Assembly: GCA_037951165.1 (NCBI GenBank) | Contig: JBBDHG010000053.1 | Location: 430,501 to 494,500, forward strand | DNA from: Lophius americanus | Taxonomy: Eukaryota > Chordata > Actinopteri > Lophiiformes > Lophiidae | DNA: 64,000 nt | Direction of reading: 5' to 3' | In this document: piece by piece, positions 11,775-23,415 of the stretch | Layout of the letters: each line of letters begins with the position of its first letter | Position numbering within the stretch: position 1 is the stretch's first letter | Translations under genes and position numbers: made by a program | Notes under the pieces: model-generated | Told to the model about the DNA's origin: nothing | Database searches by the model: none | The model's input: only the letters and a program-made list of their open reading frames with translations

Positions 11775-12250
11775 ACGTTATGAATTATTAATAAACTATG
11801 ATCATACATGTTTCAACAACCAATACAGGATCACTATTTGGCAAGCGGCCATTCACTGTTGCATTTTTTTGATTTTATGAGTTATAGCAGCTTATAAAGG
11901 CTTTATAAATGGTTTATATAGGATATCACTTAAGTTGTAAATACCTTATGAATTATTAATAAATTATTATAATACATACTTCAAGAACCGATACAGGATC
12001 ACTATTTGGCAAGCGTCAAGTCACTGTTGCATTTTTTGATTTTATGAGATATAGCAGGTTATAAAGGCTTTATAAATGGTTTATAAACAGGTGATAACTT
12101 GAATTAATTTATAAAGTATTATAATACAGGATCACTATTTGGCAACCATCAATTCACTGTTGTATTTTTTATTAACCTTATGAGTTAAAGCAGCTTATTA
12201 AGGATGGGTAAGGTGTTCACAACATACTTAATAAGCTGCTTATGAACCAT
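11775..12250. repeat. Three-unit tandem repeat (unit about 170-180 bp) ending in an inverted repeat
   Basis: Each unit carries TGAATTATTAATAAA, ACAGGATCACTATTTGGCAA, TCACTGTTG and CTTTATAAATGGTTTATA; the third is shortened. The block ends in perfect 15-bp arms at 12188-12202 and 12227-12241 (AAGCAGCTTATTAAG). It looks like a duplicated non-autonomous DNA element in the 3' flank of the CYP27 gene. Confidence 0.75.
11790..11795 (+). terminator. Candidate polyadenylation signal AATAAA of the CYP27 gene
   Basis: The first canonical AATAAA found after the CYP27 stop codon lies about 310 bases downstream. It also forms part of the first unit of the local tandem repeat, so it may be chance. Confidence 0.35.
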
Positions 12251-12261
12251 TTATTAACACT

Positions 12262-14004
12262 TCATAAGTGTAGCTTGTAATACTATACATGTAACTCCTG
12301 CAGGATTAATCAGAAACATGAAAATGGTTTATTGCAAAGGAAATAAACCTACAAAAACATGAAACGCAACAAAAATCTAAGTATAAATATAAAAAAAAGA
12401 AGAAAATCAACAACTAGAAAGACGATATTTGACAGAGGGCAACTGAGGATGTGCAAATAATGTCTTATAAACTGTTCTCGCTGTCAAGCAGGAACACTTT
12501 ACAAATGTTTCAATAAATGGAATTAATGGCGGAGTAGAATGGAAGGATTTTATTTAGTAACCAAAACAGAATATTTGTACAGAACACAACCTTTACACAC
12601 GTCTGGTGCGGATCTATTATTATTATTATTCATTCAATAAATACAGTCGGAGGCAGACAATCCTCAAAAACATAATAGAAAAGGAAGGCAACTGGAGAAA
12701 AAAAAGAAAAGCTAGAAGAAACAGAGAAATGAGACGTTAAATGTAGACGTAAGTGTCCGACACCTTCTCTCGCCATCTTTAATTCTATGCAGCTGTCACT
12801 CAAAACAAATAAATATTTATTCCTGCATGGATGGACATTACTCCGATTACTTCATCATTCGATGCAACCGTGAGCTAATTGTAGACTTCCTTTAGCTTTT
12901 GTGATATTTAAATCAACGCTCAGCCCAGAAGAAGCGAAGCGCGGGCGACATGATTGAAGCAAAAAAAAAAAAAAGGTGCCAACGCCAATGTGCATACATG
13001 TTCTAATTGAGTTGATAAAGTAACATTTGACCCCGATATGGCGATAAGCCGCACCCCCAAGTAGCAGAAAAAAAGACGCAGGCCAGGTGACGGGGATAAA
13101 ACCTGCATCTTATCCCAAAACAACATGGAAGAGTCAAGAGTCGGGTGGTCTTTGAACTGAGGTCAGTTTTAATATTACGTATGACATCATCAGGGGGGGG
13201 TTCGGTCTCGCCACATCAGCAAAAACTGAGTTTGTAAAAGTGCGAACACACATTTCATTTCAAGGTTAAAATAAGCCCAGATAGAAACGTTTGGCCTCAC
13301 GAGTTTGTTTTATTCCCGACGCTCTGAATGCTGGATTCCACTTGAAACCCAACGTTTCTCCACCTCTGCTGAGGATGCCGGGATTTCATTTTTACTGAAG
13401 TGTTACTGTGCCTGTCTGTAAGGCGGAATCTCCTGAAACATGTTGGAAGGATCCGTCATTTGTCCAGGAAGAATCCTCAAGATTCAGGAAAGTCAGTCAG
13501 GATTTGACTTTTTATGAACATAACATGTGAACAGTGAACAAAAAAGGGTTATTCCACCATTTCTGTCAATAATGCGTCAACCCTTTGATGGATTCCCGTG
13601 AAACAGGCGGGAATTTTGGAATGGACCCAGATTAAAGGTCGGACCTGTGATGTTTATTCTCTGCTTTCTTGAACAGAAACCTGAGGATGGACGGTCCACA
13701 AGTATTGGAATGCTGATTTTTTGATCCAGATGAATCAAATTCAAAAAGTGTCTGTTTGCTCTTGGAGGAGGTAGAGGATGCCCTTCGGAAGATTTTATAA
13801 CTTATTTTTACACTTTTATCCAAATACTTCTCTCTTCCACCAGTCTTTTGAGCTGTTGACGGGTTTAATCAGCAATTACTGAACTTTTTTATGTCATATT
13901 CTGCTGCTCGGTTCCCCTGTTCCACCCATCACGACACCAGAACCTGCTCACTCCAACCAGAAATTCTCCAAACGTGCAATTCTCCATCTGTCCACCAGAT
14001 GTCC
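12262..14004. other. Intergenic stretch, nothing recognised
   Basis: Between the CYP27 3' flank and the SWIM gene. It is AT-rich, with a TTATTATTATT run at about 12615 and an A-run at 12961-12974. No open frame here shows similarity I recognise, and it should include the 3' untranslated region of the minus-strand SWIM gene. Confidence 0.5.
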
Positions 14005-16041
14005 TCATTCTATCCTCCTCTTCTTGGCCGCCTCAGCTTCCGCTCCTCCCCACAGCTGCTCATGCGCCTGCGTTTGGGTTATGTTTTCGACGTGGGAGAT
14101 TTGCTCTGTGGTGACATCCAGAGCTTCATAAATAGGCGGACAGTGTTCCATCAAATCCTCTTTGGTCATGGCGAAGCACTGGTCATCTTTGAGTTCTGAC
14201 ATCATCTGGGTGATGTTCTCTGCCGCTGACGTTGGAATGTAGAGGTCAGCATATCGCGCGTCGAGGGCCAGAACCGCTGGTTTCAATCCGGAGGCCAGTA
14301 ATCGGTCGAAACACTGCTTGAGTTCTTCGTCTGTTGGGGGAGGGAAGGCCTGCTGGGAAGACCTCTGATAATCCGGGTCCACGTACCTCGGAACCGTTTG
14401 ATCGCCGTGTCTCTTTTTTGATTTGGTGGAGGTGAAATCGATGTTTCGTATTTCGGCGTAGGGCACTTTGTCGGCGCCACTCAGCGGCGGCCAGTGGACT
14501 TTTTCCTGCTTGACAGATTTGGATTTTGAGATCTTAAGTCCAGCCTCGATAGAAAACAGAAGGGCGCCGACGTGACAGCAGGCCTCACTCAGACCCGCCA
14601 CGCAGTCACAGTGAGCCACCAGAACCCTGCCAGACTTCTCAGCAACTATCCACGGCCGCTGCGGCGTCTCATTACTCCTCTGGGAATTCTTAACCTGCAG
14701 ATAAAACGACCAACATGTTAGAATGTTTCACGTAGAGCGGAAGTCACGCCGCTCTGGCTCCATTACGCTCTCAGGTCATTCATGCGGGCAGAGGGAGAGT
14801 TCTGGAGCGTTACCTGAGAAGTACACGGATATTCGCTGATCAGCCATAACATTAGAACTACTGCAAATTGTTTATGGTTGAATAGATTCTTTGAGATATT
14901 TTGTGGATATAAATTGTTTTATGTCCATGTTTATTTTTAGAGTAATTGAGACAAAGTTATTTACATTTATGTTACAGGATGTAGCAGCAGGAAATGCTTT
15001 TATTTTGAAGGGAATACCGGAAGTTGTATTAGAGCTAGCTTTAGTTTTCTACGCACACTAGTCAGACATAAACACGACTGAATCTTCGTAACTGCAGCAT
15101 TTCTTTTAGTAAAGTGTTGAAGTAGAAATAAAACTGTTTGGTTCTCTGGAAGCTGACATGTTCCCCAAATAATAAGTCAGAAAAACCTTAATTATCTTAT
15201 AGTAACGTTTTTCGTTTGGCATTAAGTGACCATTTTGTGCGCAAAACTGATGTGTTGGAAGCAGAAAAGAATTGTGCACTAAGCCCGTTAGTGATGGGTA
15301 GATGAACGGGTCAGAGCTTCTCCAGAACTGCAGGTTTTTTCGGGTAGACTGGGGTCCTAGAAATGATTAGAACAACGTTTTACTGTCTGAATAATCAACA
15401 GCGTAATGGAGCTGTGCAAGGATAAACCTCAGGAACTCACTCCAGCTCATCGACCTGTTCCTGTACTCTACATGTCCTAGGGTCCTCGAGCAGGACCCTG
15501 AACCCCGACTAAAGGTGTCTCAGTTTGGGTAAGGGTGCTAAAGGTGTGCACGGTTTGGGTAAGGGTGCTAAAGGTGCGCACGGTTTGGGTAAGGGTGCTA
15601 AAGGTGTGCACGGTTTGGGTAAGGGTGCTAAAGGTGTGCACGGTTTGGGTAAGGGTGCCAACAGTGCGCAGTGTAACATCTAGTGTTCAATCCACTCACT
15701 CTGGCGGCCGTGAGACACAGGTTATTCCTCTGGATGCAGCCCACGTCCTTCACCCACCCGGACAGGAACTGGTTGTAGGCGGTCAGACTCTTGATGTCCT
15801 GGAAATCCTCCCACGTGTGCGCGTTCTGTTTGATCACCAGGTAGTTGATGATGTCGTGGTAGGTGGTCTCGGGCCACGAAGTGGCGTCTGCGGACCACTC
15901 TCTCTTCTCCACCTCGTACGGGTCGGTGTTGCCCACCAACCGGATCTTATCGTGGTACCTCGCCCTCGCGCTCGGCTCCAGAGTGTCCACGTAGCGGAGT
16001 TTGGCGGCGTGGAGCGTGATGGTGCTTTTATTGGCTATCAT
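14005..16041 (-). CDS. SWIM zinc-finger protein of the fish YqaJ-associated family, apparently lacking the nuclease domain
   Basis: Two exons: 16041-15700 and 14694-14005 (stop TGA), joined in phase 0 with GTGAGT donor and CTGCAG acceptor, giving 343 aa. The N-terminal half has LEPSARARYHDKIRLVGNTD and SLTAYNQFLSGWVKDV. The SWIM finger follows at about residues 147-160 as CDC-VAGLSEA-CCH, with Cys-x-Cys and Cys-His ligands visible. In relatives I know from fish genomes, this layout continues into a YqaJ-type exonuclease domain; here the protein ends soon after the point where it should begin (HEQLW), with a basic tail KKRRIE that could be a nuclear signal. Function is unknown; SWIM fingers bind DNA or protein. 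It lies antisense between the CYP27 gene and slc15a2. It may be transposon-derived, a short paralogue, or a truncated copy. Confidence 0.75.
14833..15355 (+). mobile_element. Degenerate Tc1-like left half
   Basis: GCTGATCAGCCATAACATTA opens the fragment. At 15215-15350 it resumes as TGTGTTGGAAGCAGAAAAG and GAACGGGTCAGAGCTTCTCC, matching the left half of the family. An unrelated or diverged block separates the two. It lies in the SWIM gene intron. Confidence 0.6.
15521..15671. repeat. Five-copy 30-bp minisatellite
   Basis: The units contain GGTTTGGGTAAGGGTGCTAA with alternating GTGTGCAC/GTGCGCAC ends. In the SWIM gene orientation the array begins about 28 bases after the exon 1 donor. Confidence 0.93.
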
Positions 16042-17551
16042 TGTGAATGCTGAGGTATTGTTTACTCGGTGCTGACCTCGGTGATGGCGCTGTGGAACTG
16101 AGGATTGTGGGAAATGTGTTTCTTCTGAGGGATATTAGCGGCTGCTGAGGAGCCAGTCGGCGTGTTACCGCCCCCTAGTGGTGTGGAGGGTAACTCTAAA
16201 GGTGGGAGCAGAAGCTGGGAGCAGAAGCTGGGGGCAGAAGCTGGGAGCAGGACCACCCAACCCAAACACTGAGGAGGTGGTCTGTTTATCCAGTTCCCCC
16301 CACGGAAAAGTTTATTTATTTATTTATTTTAACCCTTTAATGTCCACACCAGGAAACAAAAGATTTATTGAAAAAATATCTCTTTTCATGTTTTATTTTG
16401 TGAATTTATCATTCTTATATCATAAAGATTCACCATGAAATGAGAAATTGTTTGTTTAAGTATGTTTCTAAATAGTACAGAAATATAAAATCTGACTTTT
16501 GAAATGATTTCATGCTAAAAGTCCATTTTGTTTAGATTCACTCAACAGTTTGTTAAAGCACGTTTTTAGAAAACTATTTAACCATTAATAGACTTTATTT
16601 GTTTGTGTCAAGTTACATAATTCTGTTTAGTAAGCCCTCACGTGCTACATGCCCTTTTTAAAATTAATATTATTGGATCAGGAAGTTCGTAGTTCTTTTC
16701 GGTGTGTGAATACGGGGAAAAAGTCAAGGCCAAGACATTTTGTGAACAAAGTCGATAAGGATGTTTTTCTTGTTCTAAAAGAAAAGCCGGGTTTAGTCCT
16801 TTCGAAGAAGCCTAGCTTCAGCTTGAGCTTGGAGCTCGGATTTGGTATTTGAGACTTAAAAAACAAGTGAAAATTGATAAGAAAACACAAAAAGAGGTTT
16901 AAAGGGAGGATTTTCACAAGGTGTATAAAAACCTTTGGGTGTTTATTGTTTATTTACCTTTAATTTCTTTTTCTTTTCTTTTATTCCAAATTTTTGAAAA
17001 AAATGAAACCCAACTTCAATGAAATTAAAATACCTCTAACTTAGATTTTTTTTTCATCTTAAAATACTTAAATGTTTAGTAGATTTGGTGGTTAGTCACG
17101 TGAGTTTTAAGAAAAGCACGAGTCTAGTTTTATCTGTATTTAAAACCAGTTTCAGTATCTACAGAAAAATTCAAAGACCTTAAAAACAGATGAAACGCAA
17201 GCATAAATCACGCAAGCGCATTGGAAAAAAAATGCTGACTCAGCACAAAAAAAAAAGAGTCCAAGTTCTTCCAAACTGGTTTGAACCTGGATCTTGCTGT
17301 GAAGAGACAGTCCTGCCCAACAACATGACAAAAGAGAAATCCAGCATGAGGTAATACACATCAAACCCAAACCAAGCTGGGTGTGTCCTTTAACCCTCAG
17401 AGGGTTTAGCGTGACCAGGTCTCTTTCTAGTCCAAATGACTTTCCTCAACATGTGTGCATAAATAAGATAAGATACATATATCTTACTTAAAAGTTCTTA
17501 TTTACACAATAATCTCCTTCTCCGAAATCACGCTGAAGGTTTACCATGAAT

Positions 17552-17593
17552 CCACCACCACCACTAATCCAGTCTGGTTAGTGGTGGTGGTGG
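17552..17593. repeat. Perfect 16-bp inverted repeat made of CCA/TGG triplets
   Basis: The left arm CCACCACCACCACTAA and its exact complement are separated by 10 bases (17568-17577). Confidence 0.75.
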
Positions 17594-18099
17594 TGGCTGA
17601 TGGTGCTGCTGAGGCTGATGGATCTCCGAGGACTAGGTGGAGATGGCGATGGTGGAGGGGACGCCATCTGTAGCCCTAGTGTGCCAGAGGATAGTCTTTC
17701 TGGTTTAATGCTTTTCATGAAACGTGATGGAAAGTTGGTCATGTGATGAGAAAAGACCACTCAGTTTTTCGAGATGGTCCCTATTTCCATTTTTGTTTAC
17801 AGATTAACTACTTGAGCGATTACAATCAACCTGGAGGGAAAGGTTGAGACTGTGCCAAGGAAAAAATAACTATCCAACTTCAGGAGTAGATCCAGAAAAA
17901 AGCTCTAATCCAACCTAAAATCCAACCTGCAGTTATCCCGAAAACAGTTCAACCAAATAATCTAAACCGGAAGAGAAACGCCGGAAACACGATGGAGGTA
18001 GAAACCAGTCCGACTAGTACGTCTCCATACCGCAGTAGAGTCAATATAAACAGGAGAGAACAAAAGTACACTAACCTTTTCCAAAGCAGTTATATATAC

Positions 18100-18109
18100 T
18101 GTGTGTGTG

Positions 18110-18155
<46 letters not shown>
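18100..18155. repeat. (GT)n(TA)n compound microsatellite
   Basis: TGTGTGTGT followed by a long TA run; no coding meaning. Confidence 0.9.
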
Positions 18156-18160
<5 letters not shown>

Positions 18161-18414
18161 TCTGTTATTTGGCATAATACCATTGAAATTTTACAGCACA
18201 GTTCATTAATGTGCTTCATCGGTGCCTTAAATGTCTTCCCTCAACCTTTAAAAACTGTTTTTATTTCCACCCAACGATGCAATAAGAAACAGAAAAAGAA
18301 GACAAATATAGAAAAATTTACACTTAGTCAATTATAATTATACAAATATGTATATTTTGCTCCACTGTTGGTTTGAGTAAGTTTTGAGTCACTGAACCTG
18401 TTTATTATTGTACC

Positions 18415-18500
18415 TGGTGGCAGGATGTTTATGTTAAAGAGTAAGAGGCCGAGGACGGAGCCCTGGGGGAGTACCATGAATGAAAGGATCCACTGAGAAG
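18415..18500 (-). mobile_element. LINE reverse-transcriptase fragment
   Basis: On the minus strand, LPQGSVLGLLLFNIN matches the conserved RT block (V/L)PQGSxLGPLLF. Only about 85 bases are recognisable. Confidence 0.6.
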
Positions 18501-18630
18501 GATCCTGTCTTTTTTTCCTTAAATATAGAATGTCAAAGATATTAGATTAATAAGTGAAATCAAATATGAAAAGAAATCTGTCTTCCACATTTCTCTCTTC
18601 ATGGTGAGGACATTAAAGGGTTAATTTTAT

Positions 18631-18631
18631 T

Positions 18632-18690
<59 letters not shown>

Positions 18691-18692
18691 GT
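18631..18692. repeat. (CA)n(TA)n compound microsatellite
   Basis: CACACACA then TATATATA then a short GTATGTATGT run. Confidence 0.93.
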
Positions 18693-19458
18693 ATCTTTTT
18701 TTCACGAGAACACTCAAACATCCGCGAACGCACAGTTCGCGGTTCCTAAACAGTTCCTAAAGTAAACTTTGTCGTGGTAAAAAAAACAACCCTTCCAAAA
18801 ATCAGGTTATAAGATAATATAAAATAAGATAAACACACTATGAGGTCATAATGTAACTTCACCAAAATATTATAATCTCTAGGATTATACTTAAATTTAC
18901 CTCTGGGTAAAATTTAAAGTCAATCTATCAATTAATTTATAAGTTATTATAAAAAAGAAGAAAAAACAAAGAAAAGGAAAAGGTCACGTGCTGAAGATAA
19001 TAACCAATGGGGCTTCAGTCAGCACAGGGGGGCGTTCTAGAGACTGACCACCAGGGACCCCCCCCCCCCCTTCACTGTCACACATATTAGTAGGCGTGAT
19101 GCGTTCAGGGTCAACCAACCAAAGGAAAGACGCAACTCTCCATCTCCATTCTTCAGCTTTGCAGTGACGTCACTGAGGAACAGGAGAGTCCCGTCTCCGC
19201 TGGATCCCGCGGACCTCCGGATCCAGAACATAGCCAGATAAAAACTTTTATTTTCGGAACATCTCGCTTCGGATATATTTGATTCCGTCAACAGTAGCGG
19301 AGTCTTCGGGCTCATGTAGTGGTGGAATATTAACTTGGGTTGAATAAATAGTGCAGACTTTGGGCTCTTCCTCCCAGGCTGAGCGCAGTGGGACGGACTT
19401 GGAGGTCAGTCAGCTGGTCCCGATGCAGCAGAGAAGATCCTGAACCTCGCCAGCAAGA

Positions 19459-22400
19459 ATGAAGAAGGTAAGAGGAGCCGAAGCCATGTTTGGTTTGAAT
19501 GTTGTGAAGTCTTTCAGGTAGATTTCTGGGGCGTTTTGGCTGTTGGGAAGTTTCATTCATGAGTTGAGGAAGACATGGTGGAAAGTCGCACCGAGTCTCC
19601 GTGGAGCAGACGCGCGCGCACACACACGCAGACACGCACACACACGCAGACACGATGGAAGTGCTGCAGATTTCTGCGTCCGTGCTTTTCATCGTATCGG
19701 GGATTGGTCTCAATTCACGGAGGGTCTCTAAGGGTGAAGGGGGGGCAAGACGCCCCCCCTCCTTATGTTATTTTAATGGAAACAAGTTGCAACTTATGTC
19801 GGTTGAACTTAGTAGACTTGGATTCTGCAGTATGACTTATTTTATTATTGATGATTCAATTTAGTTACTTGGATTCAATCTTTAAAATCCCAGTTAATCC
19901 TTATATAATGATGTCATTTAAAATAGAAACGCCGTTTGTAGTAATTAGGTTTATTGAACTTCAATTTATAGTAAAATTGTATTCATCCACTCTCTCTCTC
20001 TCTCACTCTCACTCGCCCGCTGTCTCCCTCTCTCTCTCAATCTCCCTCACTCTCCCTCACCTTCTCCCTCTCTTTTTGAATCCCCCTCTCTCCCGCACAA
20101 CCCCTCCTATGCCTCCCTCACCCCTCTCTCTCTCTCTCTGGACCAACCCAACTGTTCATGGCAGTAGGCGTCCATCCTGAGTCCGCTGGAGGTTTCTTCC
20201 TGTTAAAAGGCAGTTTTTTTCTCGCTACTGTTCTCAGGTTCTTGCTCATGGATGAATCTGTTTGGTCCTTGTGGAATAATGAGTTAAGAGTTCCGTCTGG
20301 ACCTCCTCTCTCTGGAAACCACATTTAGAGACAACAGTTGTTGTGGATTGACGTTATATAAATTAAATTAGATTTGATGTTTTTGGGGCGTTTCAGTAGA
20401 TTATGATAAAGACACTGTGGAAAGGAGAATGAAATTTGAGCTGAGTCCTTAAGTGGACGATCAGGATCTTGCCCTCTCCCTTCTGGCACCCTTCATTCTG
20501 TCTCTGATACTTTCAAACCCCGGTTCTGAGAACCCGAAGTACTCGCGCTACAGGACAGATTCAAGGGTGGGTGCCAAACTCTCAGCTCTTGTGTGACGCG
20601 AAGGATTCCTGGGCAGTGCGTCTTGGAGTCGGTTTTCGTGTTCCGTGTATTTGGGAGAGATGTTCTTCATCGTCTAGTGCAAATATAAGAATGGGACTTT
20701 GGAGGAAAGAATAAAAATGTTTTTCAAAAAGTCCTCAAATCCCTAATTCAAACAGGAAGTGTGATCGGCGTTCTGCGTTCTACTGGAGACAGATGGTGAT
20801 AAACAAAAATAATTCTCTCGTCACAGAAAACAGCAACCGCTTTATTCTATCCCCCCCACATGTAACCCTCTAACGTGCTTCATCTCCGCGCTGTCATCAC
20901 TCATCATTCAAACTCCTCTTAAGGAGTAAACAGGAACGGTTTGGATATGGGATTATCCATAATCCCTGATGACATCACTCCACCAGCCACACCTCAATGT
21001 CCAACACGCCACATACATCTACACATCACACGACACTCATCACTATTGACAGAGGGATTATCCGCTGTCTTGGACAAATAACAATACAACACTCTTCATT
21101 ATCATCATTATACACTTATCTGCCATAACATTGTGACCAACGTCAGGTGAACTCGGATTTTCTTACTGCAATGGCACCTGTCAGTGGGTGGGATCTATTT
21201 TAGGCAGCGAGTGACCTTTTTGTCCTTACGTCTGTGTTTGAAAAGGTTAAAAAAGGTCACGCATTAGGATCTGAGGTCTGGATGGATGTTCCGGGTCAGT
21301 CCAGTCCTACAGAAGAGCTACGATTAGCTCATGTAGCACAAATTGTTGAAAAAGTGATTGCTGGTTCTGACAGACGGGGGTCAGAACACATGGCATGCCA
21401 GAGCTGTTTGGTGGCAACATTAGACCGGTGGTCTTAATGTTATGGCTGATCAGTGTAACATTGGCAGAGACGGAGGGGATCCATCCATCCACTTAAGGTC
21501 TTTGTCCTAAAGTCCTCCTCTTACTTTTATCTTACTGTCAGAAAACCCTTAAGTGTACGACGCCTGCTGGTTGCTATGGTTACTCCATAAACAAATGCCC
21601 TGCAGCTATGCTTTTACTGCAGTCAGCTGATAAGAGCTTTTGTTGAAGTGACTACACAGAAACGGTCATTTTACATCACAGAGGAGATGCTTATTAGCAT
21701 TTTAAAGAAACCTCTCAGTCAGATGCAAAGTCAAAGAAACTTTATTTAAACCGTGTTTGCTGCGACTTTTCCACTTTCCGACTAATTGGTTCTGTTGCGT
21801 TTGAACTTCTGGGGAGCAGCTAATGGGGATCTGGGAAAACAAACCCATAAACCTTATGGGGGTCATATATGTCCGCATCACATGATGGGATTGAGCTTTG
21901 GTCTGGAGTGAAATTGCGCGTGATGTGATTTGTGTAGCTTCTGCTTCTGCTGATCTACGCTGGTCATTTATGAGTCACAGGAAGTGTTAATGGAAAAAAT
22001 ATGGATCCGCTCTGTCAGTTCTGGTGAAACTATTGATTGAATCAACAGTTTTTCTGTTGATTCAATCAACGATCTATCAAGTTTTTCTGCAAATATTAAC
22101 CCCATTGTGTCATCATTTATGCCCATATATTGAATTTGGCTCATTTAAAAAGTAACATTTTCTTTTTCAGAAACTATGTGGGACGAATTACCCGACCAGC
22201 ATCGGCTTCATTGTGGTGAATGAGTTCTGTGAACGCTTCTCCTACTATGGCATGAAAGGTATTCAAACTCTCTGTCTGGACCGCATGTGATGTTCTGGAC
22301 CGACCTGGAGCTTCGTGTCTGTAGAAAGTCCAGGATCGATGCCCTTGTTGCTAAATCCCATTTAACCTCCTGCTCAACTGTTTGGTTGAACTCATTTTGA

Positions 22401-23357
22401 GTCACTATTCAGAATTGATAAATGTGACAGAACCTGGTTCTAATATGACCCAGCAGCAGAAGGGTTATGCTAAAGAGTAAGGGGCCAAGGATGGAGCCCT
22501 GGGGGACACCACAGGTCAAAGGGGCCACTGAGGAGGAGGAGGCTTTAACAATGACCACAGAGAAAGTCCTATATAAAAATGTACTTTCATTTTTTTAAAC
22601 AGAATTATGGAAGTTGATAACATAAAAAAAACATGTTTTACCAAAGTATTTCTTATTAATGCTACATTTAGAGTTTAGAGGATATGAAATTAATAAATGT
22701 CCCAAAGAAATAAGACAAATAAAACCTGTTTCCTGTTTCTGGTGAGGTCATCAAGGAGTGAGTGAGAGTGAGATTTAGGGAGGGTGATAAGAGAGTGAGT
22801 CTAGAGCCGACACATAGAGCTGGAGTCTGTGGTCCTGTCACATGACCTCACCTGTCTTTGAATCCCTTCATTTAAAACCTCCTCCAAGACCCGTTTATTC
22901 TCCACCCGTCCTCCAGATTCCCCCCCGCACTTTCCCTCCTCTCTCTCCTCCATCACCCCGATCCCACTGCCCCCTAATCCAACCAGCAGATTTGACCCAG
23001 TCCTTCCTTTCACAGCCAGACTCGTGCTGCGTTCAAGATAATTGTAATTCAGGTCTTGTTGACATGTTATGATGTAATCAGACTTTCCGTGTGGATCTTG
23101 AAAAAAAAAAACCTCCCCACTGATCCGGGATCCCGGCTGATTTGTTCTTAGCGGTGCTGACGCTCTACTTCCTCACCTACCTGAAATGGGACAAGGACCT
23201 CTCCACCGCCATCTACCACGCTTTCAGCAGCCTCTGCTACTTCACACCCATCCTGGGAGCCATCCTCGCCGACTCATGGATCGGCAAGTACAAGTAAGTC
23301 CTCGTCTTCATCGACAACACACATTCTATTTATTACATTATTAGATCATCATTTGTT

Positions 23358-23415
<58 letters not shown>

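Larger units (their letters stand above)
16042..19458. other. Intergenic region and divergent promoters of the SWIM gene and slc15a2
   Basis: It holds a four-copy 14-bp repeat (GGGAGCAGAAGCTG) at about 16204-16252, a TTTA run at 16313-16330, an inverted repeat at 17552-17593, TA/CA microsatellites at 18100-18155 and 18631-18690, and a LINE fragment near 18430. The GC-richer 19020-19458 is the likely slc15a2 promoter and 5' UTR. No other gene is supported. Confidence 0.55.

Noticed and set aside
13891..14199. Plus-strand 102-codon frame
   Set aside because: Antisense to exon 2 of the SWIM gene, with no similarity of its own.
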